This document shows positions 27,177-36,245 of a stretch of 64,000 bases of DNA, piece after piece (the stretch's first letter is position 1; each line of letters opens with the position of its first letter). The notes below the pieces were generated by a model, which worked only from the letters and a program-made list of their open reading frames with translations, was not told the origin of the DNA and searched no databases. Made by a program: the position numbers and the translations under genes. This DNA is from Streptomyces longisporoflavus. Lineage in GTDB: Bacteria > Actinomycetota > Actinomycetes > Streptomycetales > Streptomycetaceae. The stretch spans positions 62,001-126,000 of the forward strand of contig NZ_BMTR01000007.1 of the NCBI RefSeq assembly GCF_014649775.1. Reading direction: 5' to 3'.

Positions 27177-28619
27177 TCAGGAGACGCCGAGCTCCTTGGC
27201 CTTCGCCTTGAGGTCCTCGATGCCACCGCACATGAAGAACGCCTGCTCGGGGAAGTGGTCGTACTCACCGTCGATGATCGAGTTGAACGCGGCGATCGAC
27301 TCGTCGAGCGGTACGTCCGAACCGTCCAGGCCGGTGAACTGCTTGGCCGCGTGGGTGTTCTGCGACAGGAAGCGCTCGACGCGGCGGGCACGCTGGACGA
27401 CCAGCTTGTCCTCCTCGCTGAGCTCGTCGATGCCGAGAATCGCGATGATGTCCTGGAGGTCCTTGTACTTCTGCAGGATTCCCTTGACGCGCATGGCGGC
27501 GTCGTAGTGGTCCTGCGCGATGTAGCGCGGGTCCAGGATGCGGGACGTGGAGTCCAGCGGGTCCACGGCCGGGTAGATGCCCTTCTCGGAGATCGGACGG
27601 GAGAGAACCGTCGTCGCGTCGAGGTGGGCGAACGTGGTGGCCGGGGCCGGGTCGGTCAGGTCGTCCGCGGGGACGTAGATCGCCTGCATCGAGGTGATCG
27701 AGTGACCACGCGTCGAGGTGATGCGCTCCTGGAGGAGGCCCATCTCGTCGGCCAGGTTCGGCTGGTAGCCCACCGCGGAGGGCATACGGCCGAGCAGGGT
27801 CGAGACCTCGGAACCGGCCTGCGTGAAGCGGAAGATGTTGTCGATGAAGAACAGCACGTCCTGCTTCTGCACATCGCGGAAGTACTCCGCCATGGTCAGA
27901 CCGGCCAGGGCGACACGCAGACGCGTGCCCGGCGGCTCGTCCATCTGGCCGAAGACCAGGGCGGTCTTGTCCAGAACGCCCGACTCTTCCATCTCGTCGA
28001 TGAGGTCGTTGCCCTCACGGGTGCGCTCGCCGACACCGGCGAACACGGAAACGCCCTCGTGCAGCTTGGCCACACGCATGATCATTTCCTGGATGAGGAC
28101 GGTCTTGCCGACGCCCGCACCACCGAACAGACCGATCTTTCCACCCTTGACGTACGGGGTGAGAAGGTCGACGACCTTCAGGCCGGTCTCGAACATCTCG
28201 GTCTTGGACTCGAGCTGGTCGAAGGCCGGGGCCTTGCGGTGGATCGGCCAGCGCTCGGTGACGTCGGCCTCGGCCTCGGGGTGGTTCAGGATCGCGCCGA
28301 GGGTGTTGAACACCTTGCCCTTGGTGATGTCACCGACGGGGACGGTGATGCCCGTACCCGTGTCGGTCACCGCGGCCTGGCGGACCAGACCGTCGGTGGG
28401 CTGCATCGAGATGGCGCGGATGATGCCGTCACCGAGGTGCTGGGCGACCTCGAGCGTCAGCGTCTTCTTCTCGCCGTCCTTGGCCGGGTCGGCCACCTCG
28501 ACGTGAAGCGCGTTGTAGATGTCCGGCATCGCGTCGACGGGGAACTCCACGTCGACGACCGGGCCGATCACCCGGGCGACGCGGCCCGTGGCAACGGCCG
28601 TATCAACAGTGGTCGTCAT
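27177..28619 (-). CDS. atpD: ATP synthase F1 subunit beta
   Basis: A 480-residue catalytic subunit. The Walker A motif is GGAGVGKTVLIQEM, with the catalytic-site GERTREGNDL and Walker B VLFFIDNIFRFTQAGSE regions, and the DELSEED-type loop reads DELSEEDKLVV. The ATG overlaps the TAA stop of atpG by one base (TAATG). Cytoplasmic F1 sector; hydrolysis or synthesis of ATP coupled to rotation of gamma. Confidence 0.98.
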   Translation of the reverse strand: MTTTVDTAVATGRVARVIGPVVDVEFPVDAMPDIYNALHVEVADPAKDGEKKTLTLEVAQHLGDGIIRAISMQPTDGLVRQAAVTDTGTGITVPVGDITKGKVFNTLGAILNHPEAEADVTERWPIHRKAPAFDQLESKTEMFETGLKVVDLLTPYVKGGKIGLFGGAGVGKTVLIQEMIMRVAKLHEGVSVFAGVGERTREGNDLIDEMEESGVLDKTALVFGQMDEPPGTRLRVALAGLTMAEYFRDVQKQDVLFFIDNIFRFTQAGSEVSTLLGRMPSAVGYQPNLADEMGLLQERITSTRGHSITSMQAIYVPADDLTDPAPATTFAHLDATTVLSRPISEKGIYPAVDPLDSTSRILDPRYIAQDHYDAAMRVKGILQKYKDLQDIIAILGIDELSEEDKLVVQRARRVERFLSQNTHAAKQFTGLDGSDVPLDESIAAFNSIIDGEYDHFPEQAFFMCGGIEDLKAKAKELGVS

Positions 28620-29536
28620 TACTTGTCACTCCCCGCAGAAGCGTCGGCCAGGGCGCTGGCACCACCGACGATCTCGCTGATTTCCTGGGTGATTTCGGCC
28701 TGGCGGGCCGCGTTGGCAGAACGGGTGAGCGCGTTGATCAGGTCACCCGCGTTGTCGGTCGCCGACTTCATCGCGCGGCGCGTGGCGGCGTGCTTGGAAG
28801 CAGCCGACTGGAGCAGCGCGTTGTAGATACGGCTCTCGACGTAGCGCGGCAGCAGGGCGTCAAGAACGTCCTCCGCCGACGGCTCGAAGTCGTACAACGG
28901 GCGGGCCTCGTCCGTCGTGCCCGCCTCTTCCGCGACCTTGTCGAGGCTGAGCGGGAGCAGCCGGTCACCGGCTGCTTCCTGCGTCATCATCGAGATGAAC
29001 TCGGTGTAGACGATGTGGAGTTCATCCACGCCGCCCTCGGCCGAGTCCGTCTCGATGGCCTCGATCAGGGGCGCGGCGATCGTCTTGGCGTCCGCGTAGG
29101 AAGGGGCATCCGTGAAGCCCGTCCACTGCCCGGCGATCTTCCGCTCACGGAAGTTGTAGTGCGCGATGCCACGGCGGCCGACGATGTACGTGTCGACCTC
29201 CCTGCCCGCGTCCTGCAACTGCTTGGTGAGCTTCTCCGCCGCCTTGATGGCGTTGGAGTTGAAGGCGCCGGCCAGACCGCGGTCGCTCGAGAGGAGCAGA
29301 ACAGCGGCCCGGGTCGGTGCCTCGGCCTCGGTGGTCAGCGGGTGCTTGTCGTTGGCACCCGTGGCCACCGCGGTGACCGCGCGCGTGAGCTCGGTCGCGT
29401 ACGGAGTGGAGGCGGTCACCTTGCGCTGTGCCTTGACGACACGCGAGGCGGCGATCATCTCCATCGCCTTGGTGATCTTCTTGGTCGCGGTGACGGATTT
29501 GATGCGACGCTTGTAGACCCGGAGCTGGGCTCCCAT
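28619..29536 (-). CDS. atpG: ATP synthase F1 subunit gamma
   Basis: A 305-residue central-shaft subunit. Conserved N-terminal helix motif RIKSVTATKKITKAMEMIAA and C-terminal helix RSANAARQAEITQEISEIVGGASAL are both present. It carries an insertion near residues 205-225 compared with E. coli, as is usual in actinobacteria. It starts 20 bases after the atpA stop and overlaps atpD by one base. Confidence 0.98.
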   Translation of the reverse strand: MGAQLRVYKRRIKSVTATKKITKAMEMIAASRVVKAQRKVTASTPYATELTRAVTAVATGANDKHPLTTEAEAPTRAAVLLLSSDRGLAGAFNSNAIKAAEKLTKQLQDAGREVDTYIVGRRGIAHYNFRERKIAGQWTGFTDAPSYADAKTIAAPLIEAIETDSAEGGVDELHIVYTEFISMMTQEAAGDRLLPLSLDKVAEEAGTTDEARPLYDFEPSAEDVLDALLPRYVESRIYNALLQSAASKHAATRRAMKSATDNAGDLINALTRSANAARQAEITQEISEIVGGASALADASAGSDK

Positions 29537-29556
29537 GAGTCAGGTCCCTTCCGTCG

Positions 29557-31155
29557 TCACTTGGACGCGTCGACGGCAGCCGGAGCGTCCTCGCCGAGCA
29601 GCTTGCCGTCCGAGGTCTCGAACTGCTTCTTGAACTCGGCGACGGCGTCGGCGATGGCCGTGATCGTGTCGTCGGACATCTTGCCGCCCTCCTTGATGGA
29701 GGTCATCAGGCCCTGCTCCTTGCGGTGCAGGTAGTCGAGCAGCTCGCGCTCGAAGCGCCGGATGTCGGCGACCGGAACCTCGTCCATGCGGCCCGTGGTG
29801 CCGGCCCAGATGGAGATGACCTGGTCCTCGGTGGCCATCGGCTGGTACTGAGCCTGCTTGAGCAGCTCGACCATGCGCTGACCGCGCTCGAGGGAAGCCT
29901 TCGAGGCGGCGTCCAGGTCGGAACCGAAGGCGGCGAACGCCTCGAGCTCACGGAACTGGGCGAGGTCCACGCGCAGACGGCCGGAGACCTGGCGGATCGC
30001 CTTGTGCTGGGCGGAGCCACCGACACGGGAGACCGAGATACCGACGTTCAGGGCCGGACGCTGACCGGCGTTGAACAGGTCGGACTCCAGGAAGCACTGG
30101 CCGTCGGTGATGGAGATGACGTTGGTCGGAATGAACGCCGACACGTCGTTCGCCTTGGTCTCGACGATCGGGAGACCCGTCATCGAGCCCTTGCCCATCT
30201 CGTCCGAGAGCTTCGCGCAGCGCTCGAGCAGACGCGAGTGCAGGTAGAAGACGTCACCCGGGTAGGCCTCGCGCCCCGGCGGGCGGCGGAGCAGCAGGGA
30301 CACGGCGCGGTAGGCGTCGGCCTGCTTCGAGAGGTCGTCGAAGATGATGAGGACGTGCTTGCCCTCGTACATCCACTGCTGGCCGATGGCCGAGCCGGTG
30401 TAGGGCGCCAGGTACTTGAAGCCCGCCGGGTCGGACGCCGGGGCGGCGACGATGGTCGTGTACTCGAGCGCGCCGGCCTCTTCGAGGGCACCGCGCACGG
30501 AGGCGATGGTGGAACCCTTCTGACCGACGGCGACGTAGATGCAGCGCACCTGCTTGTTCACGTCGCCCGAGCGCCAGTTGTCGCGCTGGTTGATGATCGT
30601 GTCGACGGCCAGGGCGGTCTTACCCGTCTGGCGGTCGCCGATGATCAGCTGACGCTGGCCACGGCCGATCGGGGTCATGGCGTCGACGGCCTTGTAGCCG
30701 GTCTCCATCGGCTCGTGCACCGACTTGCGGTCCATGACCGTGGGGGCCTGCAGCTCGAGGGCGCGGCGTCCGGACGTCTCGATCTCGCCGAGGCCGTCGA
30801 TCGGGGTGCCGAGCGGGTCGACGACGCGGCCGAGGTAACCCTCGCCCACCGCGACGGACAGGACCTCGCCGGTACGGGTGACCGGCTGGCCCTCTTCGAT
30901 GCCGCTGAACTCGCCGAGGACGACGGCGCCGATCTCGCGCTCCTCAAGGTTGAGGGCGAGACCGAGGGTGCCGTCCTCGAACTTCAGCAGCTCGTTGGCC
31001 ATGGCCGAGGGGAGGCCCTCGACCTTCGCGATGCCGTCACCGGCAACGCTGACCGAACCGACCTCCTCGCGCGAGGCCGCGTCCGGCTTGTACGCCTGGA
31101 CAAAGTTCTCCAGTGCGTCCCGGATCTCCTCCGGCCGGATCGTGAGCTCCGCCAT
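29557..31155 (-). CDS. atpA: ATP synthase F1 subunit alpha
   Basis: A 532-residue non-catalytic nucleotide-binding subunit. Starts MAELTIRPEEIRDALENFV (ATG at 31153-31155); upstream in-frame codons belong to the leader. Walker A is IIGDRQTGKTALAVD. The extended C-terminal tail (EGGKMSDDTITAIADAVAEF and beyond) matches the actinobacterial alpha extension reported in mycobacteria to repress ATP hydrolysis. Separated from atpH by 127 bases containing the small inverted repeat GGCCC-AACTA-GGGCC. Confidence 0.98.
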   Translation of the reverse strand: MAELTIRPEEIRDALENFVQAYKPDAASREEVGSVSVAGDGIAKVEGLPSAMANELLKFEDGTLGLALNLEEREIGAVVLGEFSGIEEGQPVTRTGEVLSVAVGEGYLGRVVDPLGTPIDGLGEIETSGRRALELQAPTVMDRKSVHEPMETGYKAVDAMTPIGRGQRQLIIGDRQTGKTALAVDTIINQRDNWRSGDVNKQVRCIYVAVGQKGSTIASVRGALEEAGALEYTTIVAAPASDPAGFKYLAPYTGSAIGQQWMYEGKHVLIIFDDLSKQADAYRAVSLLLRRPPGREAYPGDVFYLHSRLLERCAKLSDEMGKGSMTGLPIVETKANDVSAFIPTNVISITDGQCFLESDLFNAGQRPALNVGISVSRVGGSAQHKAIRQVSGRLRVDLAQFRELEAFAAFGSDLDAASKASLERGQRMVELLKQAQYQPMATEDQVISIWAGTTGRMDEVPVADIRRFERELLDYLHRKEQGLMTSIKEGGKMSDDTITAIADAVAEFKKQFETSDGKLLGEDAPAAVDASK

Positions 31156-31282
31156 CTGGGTTCCCTGCTCTCCTTGTTGGGCCCGAAGTTTCACTTTGGG
31201 GGTCTGGGGACTCCCCCCAAGTAAGAGGTGAATCCTCTGCACGGCCCAACTAGGGCCGTAATTACAACGTTCTGCGTTACTG

Positions 31283-32104
31283 CTAGCCCGCCATGCGGCG
31301 GTGCGCGTCCTCGAGGCGGTCCGCGATGCTGCCGTTGATGATCTCGTCGCCGACCTGCACCGTGATCCCGCCGAGGACCGCGGGGTCCACTTCGAGGTTC
31401 AGGTGCATCTGGCGGCCGTAGATCTTCGCCAGGGCGTCACCGAGGCGCTGCTTCTGCCGGTCCGAAAGCGGAACAGCCGAAGTGACGACGGCGACCATGC
31501 GGTCCCTGCGGTCCGCGGCCAGCTTGGAGAGGGACTCGAGTCCACCTTCCAGGCTACGTCCACGGGGCGCGGTCACAAGGCGCTCGACGAGCCGCTCCGT
31601 GACCTCGTTGGTCCGACCGCCGAGCAGGCTGCGCAGCAGCTCGCCCTTGGCGGCACCGGAGGCGGCGCGGTCGGTCAGCGCGGACCGTAGCCCGGTGTTC
31701 GAGGCGACGATCCGGCCGAACCGGAAGAGCTCGTCCTCCACGTCGTCCAGCGCGCCGGCCTTCTGCGCACTGGTCAGGTCGGCGAGGTTGGTGAGCTGCT
31801 CCAGGGCATCCACCAGGTCACGCGACTGCGACCAGCGCGAGCGGACCAGACCGGCCACCAGGTCGGCGGTCTCGCCGCCCACCTGCCCGGCGAGCAGCCG
31901 CCCGGCGAGCTCGGCCTTGGCCTCACCGGACTGCGACGGGTCGGTCAGGACCCGGCGCAGCGAGACCTCGCGGTTGAACAGCGCGGTCACCGAGGCGAGC
32001 TCGTCGGCGAGCTGCCGTACGTCCACCGAGGTGTTGTCGATCAGCGCGTCGAGACGCTCGCGCGCGGCCGCGAGGGCCTCGCGGCTGGCTCCGTGCGCTG
32101 TCAT
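31283..32104 (-). CDS. atpH: ATP synthase F1 subunit delta
   Basis: A 273-residue delta subunit linking F1 to the peripheral stalk. It is longer than the 180-residue E. coli protein, with an N-terminal extension ALAAARERLDALIDN and ELASVTALFNREVSLRR as in other streptomycetes. The C-terminal core has VTSAVPLSDRQKQRL and DPAVLGGITVQVGDEIINGS, the best conserved delta signature. Overlaps atpF by four bases. Confidence 0.97.
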   Translation of the reverse strand: MTAHGASREALAAARERLDALIDNTSVDVRQLADELASVTALFNREVSLRRVLTDPSQSGEAKAELAGRLLAGQVGGETADLVAGLVRSRWSQSRDLVDALEQLTNLADLTSAQKAGALDDVEDELFRFGRIVASNTGLRSALTDRAASGAAKGELLRSLLGGRTNEVTERLVERLVTAPRGRSLEGGLESLSKLAADRRDRMVAVVTSAVPLSDRQKQRLGDALAKIYGRQMHLNLEVDPAVLGGITVQVGDEIINGSIADRLEDAHRRMAG

Positions 32105-32664
32105 CGAGCAGCCTCGGCCTTCGCCGCAGTCTCATCGAGTCCGTCGAGGAAACGGTCGATGGTGCGGCTCTGCCGGGCGGAGTCCTCGAGGGACTCGCCG
32201 ACGAGCTTGCCGGCCAGGTCGGTGGCCAGCTGGCCCACGTCCTGACGCAGCGACTGCGCGGCGGCCTTGCGGTCGGCGGCGAGCTGCGCGTGACCGGCGG
32301 CCACGATCTCCTCGCGCTGACGCTGGCCTTCGGCACGCATCTCGGCGATGAGCTGGGCGCCCTGCTCCTGCGCCTCCTGGCGCAGACGCGCGGCCTCGTG
32401 CCGGGCCTCGGCGAGCTGAGCCTTGTACTGCTCGAGCACGCTCTGGGCCTCGGTCTGAGCGGCCTCGGCCTTCTCGATACCGCCTTCGATCGCCTCCCGG
32501 CGCTCTTCCAGAACCTTGTTGATGTTCGGGAGGAGCTTCTTCCAGAAGAAGAAGAAGACGATGGCGAAGGCGATGGCGCCGACGAGCAGCTCGGGACCCG
32601 GCGGAATGAGCGGGTTCTGCTCCTCCGCGTGCTCGGCCGCCAGCTGTACCAGGTTGGCGATCAC
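32101..32664 (-). CDS. atpF: ATP synthase Fo subunit b
   Basis: A 187-residue peripheral-stalk subunit. One transmembrane helix near residues 27-43 (LLVGAIAFAIVFFFFWK) is followed by a long charged helix (EERREAIEGGIEKAEAAQTE and on) that dimerises. GTG start. It overlaps atpH by four bases and begins 41 bases after the atpE stop. Confidence 0.97.
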   Translation of the reverse strand: MIANLVQLAAEHAEEQNPLIPPGPELLVGAIAFAIVFFFFWKKLLPNINKVLEERREAIEGGIEKAEAAQTEAQSVLEQYKAQLAEARHEAARLRQEAQEQGAQLIAEMRAEGQRQREEIVAAGHAQLAADRKAAAQSLRQDVGQLATDLAGKLVGESLEDSARQSRTIDRFLDGLDETAAKAEAAR

Positions 32665-32705
32665 ATCATTGCCTTTCGTCGAACGGGGCTAATCGTCTTT
32701 GGCGA

Positions 32706-32951
32706 TCAGGAGCCGTAGACGAACGGCATGACGATGCCGATGAGGGCGAGGGCCTCACAGAAGGCGAAGCCGAGGATCTGGTTCGCACGGATCAGGCCGG
32801 CCGCTTCGGGCTGACGGGCGAGGGCCTCGGTGCCCTTACCGAAGACGATGCCGACGCCGATGCCGGGGCCGATGGCCGCGAGACCGTAGCCGATGGAGCC
32901 GAGGGCCTTGATGTCACCGGTGACGGCGGCGAGTTCGAGAGTCGCGGACAT
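32706..32951 (-). CDS. atpE: ATP synthase Fo subunit c
   Basis: An 81-residue ring subunit: two transmembrane helices separated by the polar loop EALARQPEA. The proton-binding carboxylate is Glu66 in GFAFCEALALIG, and the Gly-rich first helix is GLAAIGPGIGVGI. Sodium-binding residues are not obvious, so it is presumably H+-coupled. ATG start. Confidence 0.98.
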   Translation of the reverse strand: MSATLELAAVTGDIKALGSIGYGLAAIGPGIGVGIVFGKGTEALARQPEAAGLIRANQILGFAFCEALALIGIVMPFVYGS

Positions 32952-33025
32952 GCCGTTACTTCCTTCTCTTTCATGGACCGGTGGGGGTTGGCCACCGGGC
33001 GCTTAGGGGGTTGTGGAGCGGGTGC

Positions 33026-33844
33026 TCAGTGCTGCTTGGCGAGAGCGCCCTGGAGGTACGAGCAGGCAAGCAGCACGAAGACGTACGCCTGAACGGCCTG
33101 CACGAAGAGTTCGAAGAGGATCATGGCCATGGTCATCACGAAGGAGACACCGGCGGCCGGGATCAACCAGCTGTTCAGCAGGTACCAGGAGGCGACGGTG
33201 AACATCACCAGCATCAGGTGACCGGCGAACATGTTGGCGAAGAGTCGCACGGCGTGCGTGAAGGGACGCACGAGCAAGTTCGAGAAGAACTCGATGAACG
33301 ACACGAGCCACTTGATCGGGCCCAGCGAGTTGTCGTAGCCGGTGATGTTCTTCCAGCCGCCGACGAAGCCGTGCGTCTTGAACGTGAGCGGCACCCAGAT
33401 GAGGTACACGATGAGCGCGAGGACCACGGGGTACGCGAAGATCGAGGACACCGGGAACTGGGTCAACGGGATGACCGACCAGATGTTCATGATCCAGATG
33501 AAGAAGAACAGCGAGACCATGAGGGGGACGTACTTCTCGCCGTCCTTCTTCCCCATCGTCTCGTAGACGATCCCGCGACGTACGAAGTCGTAACCGGCCT
33601 CGGCCGCCAGCTGCAGCTTGCCCGGAACGACCTTCGCCTTGCCGAACGCGGCGTAGAAGAAGGTGATGACAACGAGCGTGGTCAGCAGGGCGAGCAGCAT
33701 GACCTTGTTGAACTCGAACCCGCCGACCGTGAAGATCGGCTTGAAAAGGAACGAGTGCAGGCCCGGAGCCGGGAAGCCACAGCCGTTGTCGGACATGATC
33801 CGACAGCTCCAGTCAAAGGCGAGCTCAGTTTGGTCAGCACTCAC
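33026..33844 (-). CDS. atpB: ATP synthase Fo subunit a
   Basis: A 272-residue proton-channel subunit with five to six transmembrane segments. The essential Arg of the a subunit is expected in the helix LLVRPFTHAVRLFANMFAGH. The start chosen is GTG at 33842-33844 because GAAGGAG lies six bases upstream; an upstream in-frame start near 33880 has no ribosome site. First Fo gene after atpI, with a 228-base gap. Confidence 0.95.
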   Translation of the reverse strand: MSADQTELAFDWSCRIMSDNGCGFPAPGLHSFLFKPIFTVGGFEFNKVMLLALLTTLVVITFFYAAFGKAKVVPGKLQLAAEAGYDFVRRGIVYETMGKKDGEKYVPLMVSLFFFIWIMNIWSVIPLTQFPVSSIFAYPVVLALIVYLIWVPLTFKTHGFVGGWKNITGYDNSLGPIKWLVSFIEFFSNLLVRPFTHAVRLFANMFAGHLMLVMFTVASWYLLNSWLIPAAGVSFVMTMAMILFELFVQAVQAYVFVLLACSYLQGALAKQH

Positions 33845-34072
33845 CGCGGGCTCCTTCGGCGTGACGCATAGGTACGGCAACCTCGTTGTCGTGTCGGCGC
33901 GGCGCGCAGCCGCGGTTCGGCACCAGACTGGTGTTTCGGATGTGGGCGCGGCGTTCAGGCATCGAGCCTCGCGATCGTGCAGGCGTCAGCTCAGATGCCC
34001 GCGCCGGCAGTGCCGCAGTTGGCACCGGACGATAGCAGCATCTCGAACGGCCATTTATCCCGGCCCTACCCT

Positions 34073-34510
34073 TCACGTCGAGGACCCCGACTTCTCCGGC
34101 TTGTCCTTCTGCTCGGAGTCGGGTTCGACGTAAAGGATCTTGGCCTTCATGTACGCGCGGGCCTGGCTCGCCATCCATACGACAGTGCCCACCACAAGCC
34201 CGAAGGCGAAGGCCTTCGGGTTGAAGAGAGTCGTGTCCTTGAAAAGCGCCATGAAGATGAGCAACAGCAGAAGTTGGGCGACGTAGAGCATCATGCCCAT
34301 CGCCTGGAACAGCTGCGGGAACGATTTCGCCGTTCGCTGAAGTACGAACATCCCGAGCCCCATGAAGGCAATGACCACCAACGTGCCGATGACCGCCCCG
34401 AGCGCCCCCTTGCCACCCGCCACCACACCACTGACCACGGCGACGACGGCGCCCACGGCAGCGGTAGGTACGGCGGATTGCAGGAGTGTTCGGGTGTCTT
34501 GAGACGGCAT
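34073..34510 (-). CDS. atpI: ATP synthase protein I-like membrane protein
   Basis: A 145-residue membrane protein with about four hydrophobic segments (AVGAVVAVVSGVVAGG, VIGTLVVIAFMGLGMF, LYVAQLLLLLIFMALF, AFGLVVGTVVWMASQ) and a charged tail, matching actinobacterial AtpI in position and topology. AtpI proteins are thought to aid c-ring assembly or Mg2+ supply. It leads the atp operon; a candidate Rex operator lies 125 bases upstream. Confidence 0.88.
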   Translation of the reverse strand: MPSQDTRTLLQSAVPTAAVGAVVAVVSGVVAGGKGALGAVIGTLVVIAFMGLGMFVLQRTAKSFPQLFQAMGMMLYVAQLLLLLIFMALFKDTTLFNPKAFAFGLVVGTVVWMASQARAYMKAKILYVEPDSEQKDKPEKSGSST

Positions 34511-34632
34511 GGCGGCGCTCCGCTTACTGATGGGGGCAGGGTGTCGTCATGGACGAGCGTAGTCCGGGGTCGAGAGTGTCCCTCGGGCCGTATAGACCGT
34601 CGCACTACGGTCCTTCGGCTCTATCCCCTGGT

Positions 34633-34651
34633 TTCGTGAACGGTATCACAA
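34633..34651 (-). promoter_or_regulatory. candidate Rex operator upstream of the atp operon
   Basis: On the minus strand the site reads TTGTGATACCGTTCACGAA, with GTGA and TCAC arms six bases apart. It matches the S. coelicolor Rex consensus TGTGAACGCGTTCACA at 12 of 16 positions. Rex is an NADH/NAD+ sensor that represses respiratory genes. It lies in the AT-rich 261-base region between the WecA-like gene and atpI. Confidence 0.6.
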
Positions 34652-34771
34652 ACTATTTGATGAGGTCTTTACCTGGTAGGTGTGCTCGCTGTCACACATG
34701 AGAGTTAATCCGCGCGTCTGTGCACTCAGCGAGGCGACTTGTCTGGTATTGGGCAAGTTTGGCGGGGGCGC

Positions 34772-36115
34772 TCAGCTCGACGAGCCGGCCTTGCGCCGAT
34801 CCTCGAAGCGCGAGCGGGTGCCCACGGCCGTCGCTCCGTTGACGTCCGTTCCTACCGGAGGACGCTCGCCCGTCGCAGCATCCGCATCGTCCCGCTCGTC
34901 CGTCGCATCCGCCCCGTCGGTCGCGGAGACGTCGGCGGCACCGTCCTTGCTCCGCCGGTAGCGCGGCGGCACGAAGGACTCGGCCCAGCGCGGGACGTGC
35001 GGGGTGTAGCGCGGCAGCAGGAGCAGCACCAGACCGACCGCGCTCAGGGCGACGATCGCGAAGAGGATCCACATGCTGGCCGAGTGCACCGAGTAGGCGA
35101 CCGTGCCGAAGCCGATGAGCGCCGACCAGAAGTACATGATCAGCACCGCACGGCTGTGGGAGTGGCCGATCTCCAGGAGGCGGTGGTGGAGGTGGCCGCG
35201 GTCCGCCGCGAACGGCGACTTGCCGTTCCACGTACGCCGGACGATCGCGAGGACCAGGTCGGCGAACGGGATGGCGATGATCGTCAGGGGCATCAGGAGC
35301 GGGATGAAGACCGGGAGCATCGCGTGCGTGGCGTCGCGGGTGCCGCCGAAGTTCAGCTTCAGGGCGTCGCCGTCGATCTGCCCCGTGGCGGAGATCGCCC
35401 CCGCCGCGAGGACCAGGCCGATCAGCATCGAGCCCGAGTCCCCCATGAAGATCCGGGCGGGATGGATGTTGTGCGGCAGGAAGCCCAGGCACATGCCGAT
35501 CAGGATCGCGGCGAAGAGGGTCGCGGGGGCCGCGGCCTCGATGCCGTAGCCGTACCAGAGGCGGTAGGCGTACAGGAAGAACGCCGCCGCCGCGATGCAC
35601 ACCATGCCCGCGGCCAGACCGTCGAGGCCGTCCACGAAGTTGACCGCGTTGATGGTGATGACGACGAGGGCGACCGTCAGGAGCGTGCCCTGGCCCTGGT
35701 CGAGGAGGACCATGCCGTAGCCCGGCACCGGGATCCACAGGATGGTCAGGCCCTGGAGGACCATGACGCCCGCGGCGATCATCTGGCCGCCCAGCTTGAT
35801 CAGGGCGTCGATTTCGAACTTGTCGTCCAGGACGCCGATCAGCCAGATCAGCGCGGCACCGGAGAGCAGCGCGCGCGGTTCGTTGGAGCGCTCGAAGAGG
35901 TCGCTCAGATTGGGCAGGTGGTCGGCGACGAGGAGACCCGCGCAGAGCCCGAAGAACATCGCGATCCCGCCGAGCCGGGGCGTGGGCTCCCGGTGCACGT
36001 CGCGAGCGCGGATCTCCGGCATGGCGCCGGCCACGATCGCGAACTTCCGCACCGGGCCGGTCAGCAGGTAAGTCACCGCGGCCGTGATGCAGAGCGTCAG
36101 CAGGTATTCACGCAC
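34772..36115 (-). CDS. undecaprenyl-phosphate GlcNAc-1-phosphate transferase (WecA/TagO/MraY family)
   Basis: A 447-residue polytopic membrane enzyme of the polyprenyl-phosphate sugar-1-phosphate transferase family, which starts synthesis of teichoic acid or other wall glycopolymers on undecaprenyl phosphate. Family motifs: DVHREPTPRLGGIAMF, the acidic pair in LIGVLDDKFEIDAL, NAVNFVDGLDGLAAGM and GDSGSMLIGL. About eleven transmembrane segments, then a long Ala/Asp/Arg-rich cytoplasmic tail (from about residue 375). GTG start, with GGGGAA about four bases upstream. The LCP-family gene at 41559 could attach the resulting polymer to peptidoglycan. Confidence 0.92.
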   Translation of the reverse strand: MREYLLTLCITAAVTYLLTGPVRKFAIVAGAMPEIRARDVHREPTPRLGGIAMFFGLCAGLLVADHLPNLSDLFERSNEPRALLSGAALIWLIGVLDDKFEIDALIKLGGQMIAAGVMVLQGLTILWIPVPGYGMVLLDQGQGTLLTVALVVITINAVNFVDGLDGLAAGMVCIAAAAFFLYAYRLWYGYGIEAAAPATLFAAILIGMCLGFLPHNIHPARIFMGDSGSMLIGLVLAAGAISATGQIDGDALKLNFGGTRDATHAMLPVFIPLLMPLTIIAIPFADLVLAIVRRTWNGKSPFAADRGHLHHRLLEIGHSHSRAVLIMYFWSALIGFGTVAYSVHSASMWILFAIVALSAVGLVLLLLPRYTPHVPRWAESFVPPRYRRSKDGAADVSATDGADATDERDDADAATGERPPVGTDVNGATAVGTRSRFEDRRKAGSSS

Positions 36116-36245
36116 GGGCTTCCCCACAGGTATCGCTGGCCATCTCAGCCCCACACCCTAGCTCTGCGTGCATATGGTTGGGGACTTCCGGGTAGCGACG
36201 ATGGTTGCACGAGTACGTGCCTTCCCCCGACGCCTCTACCCCGAC

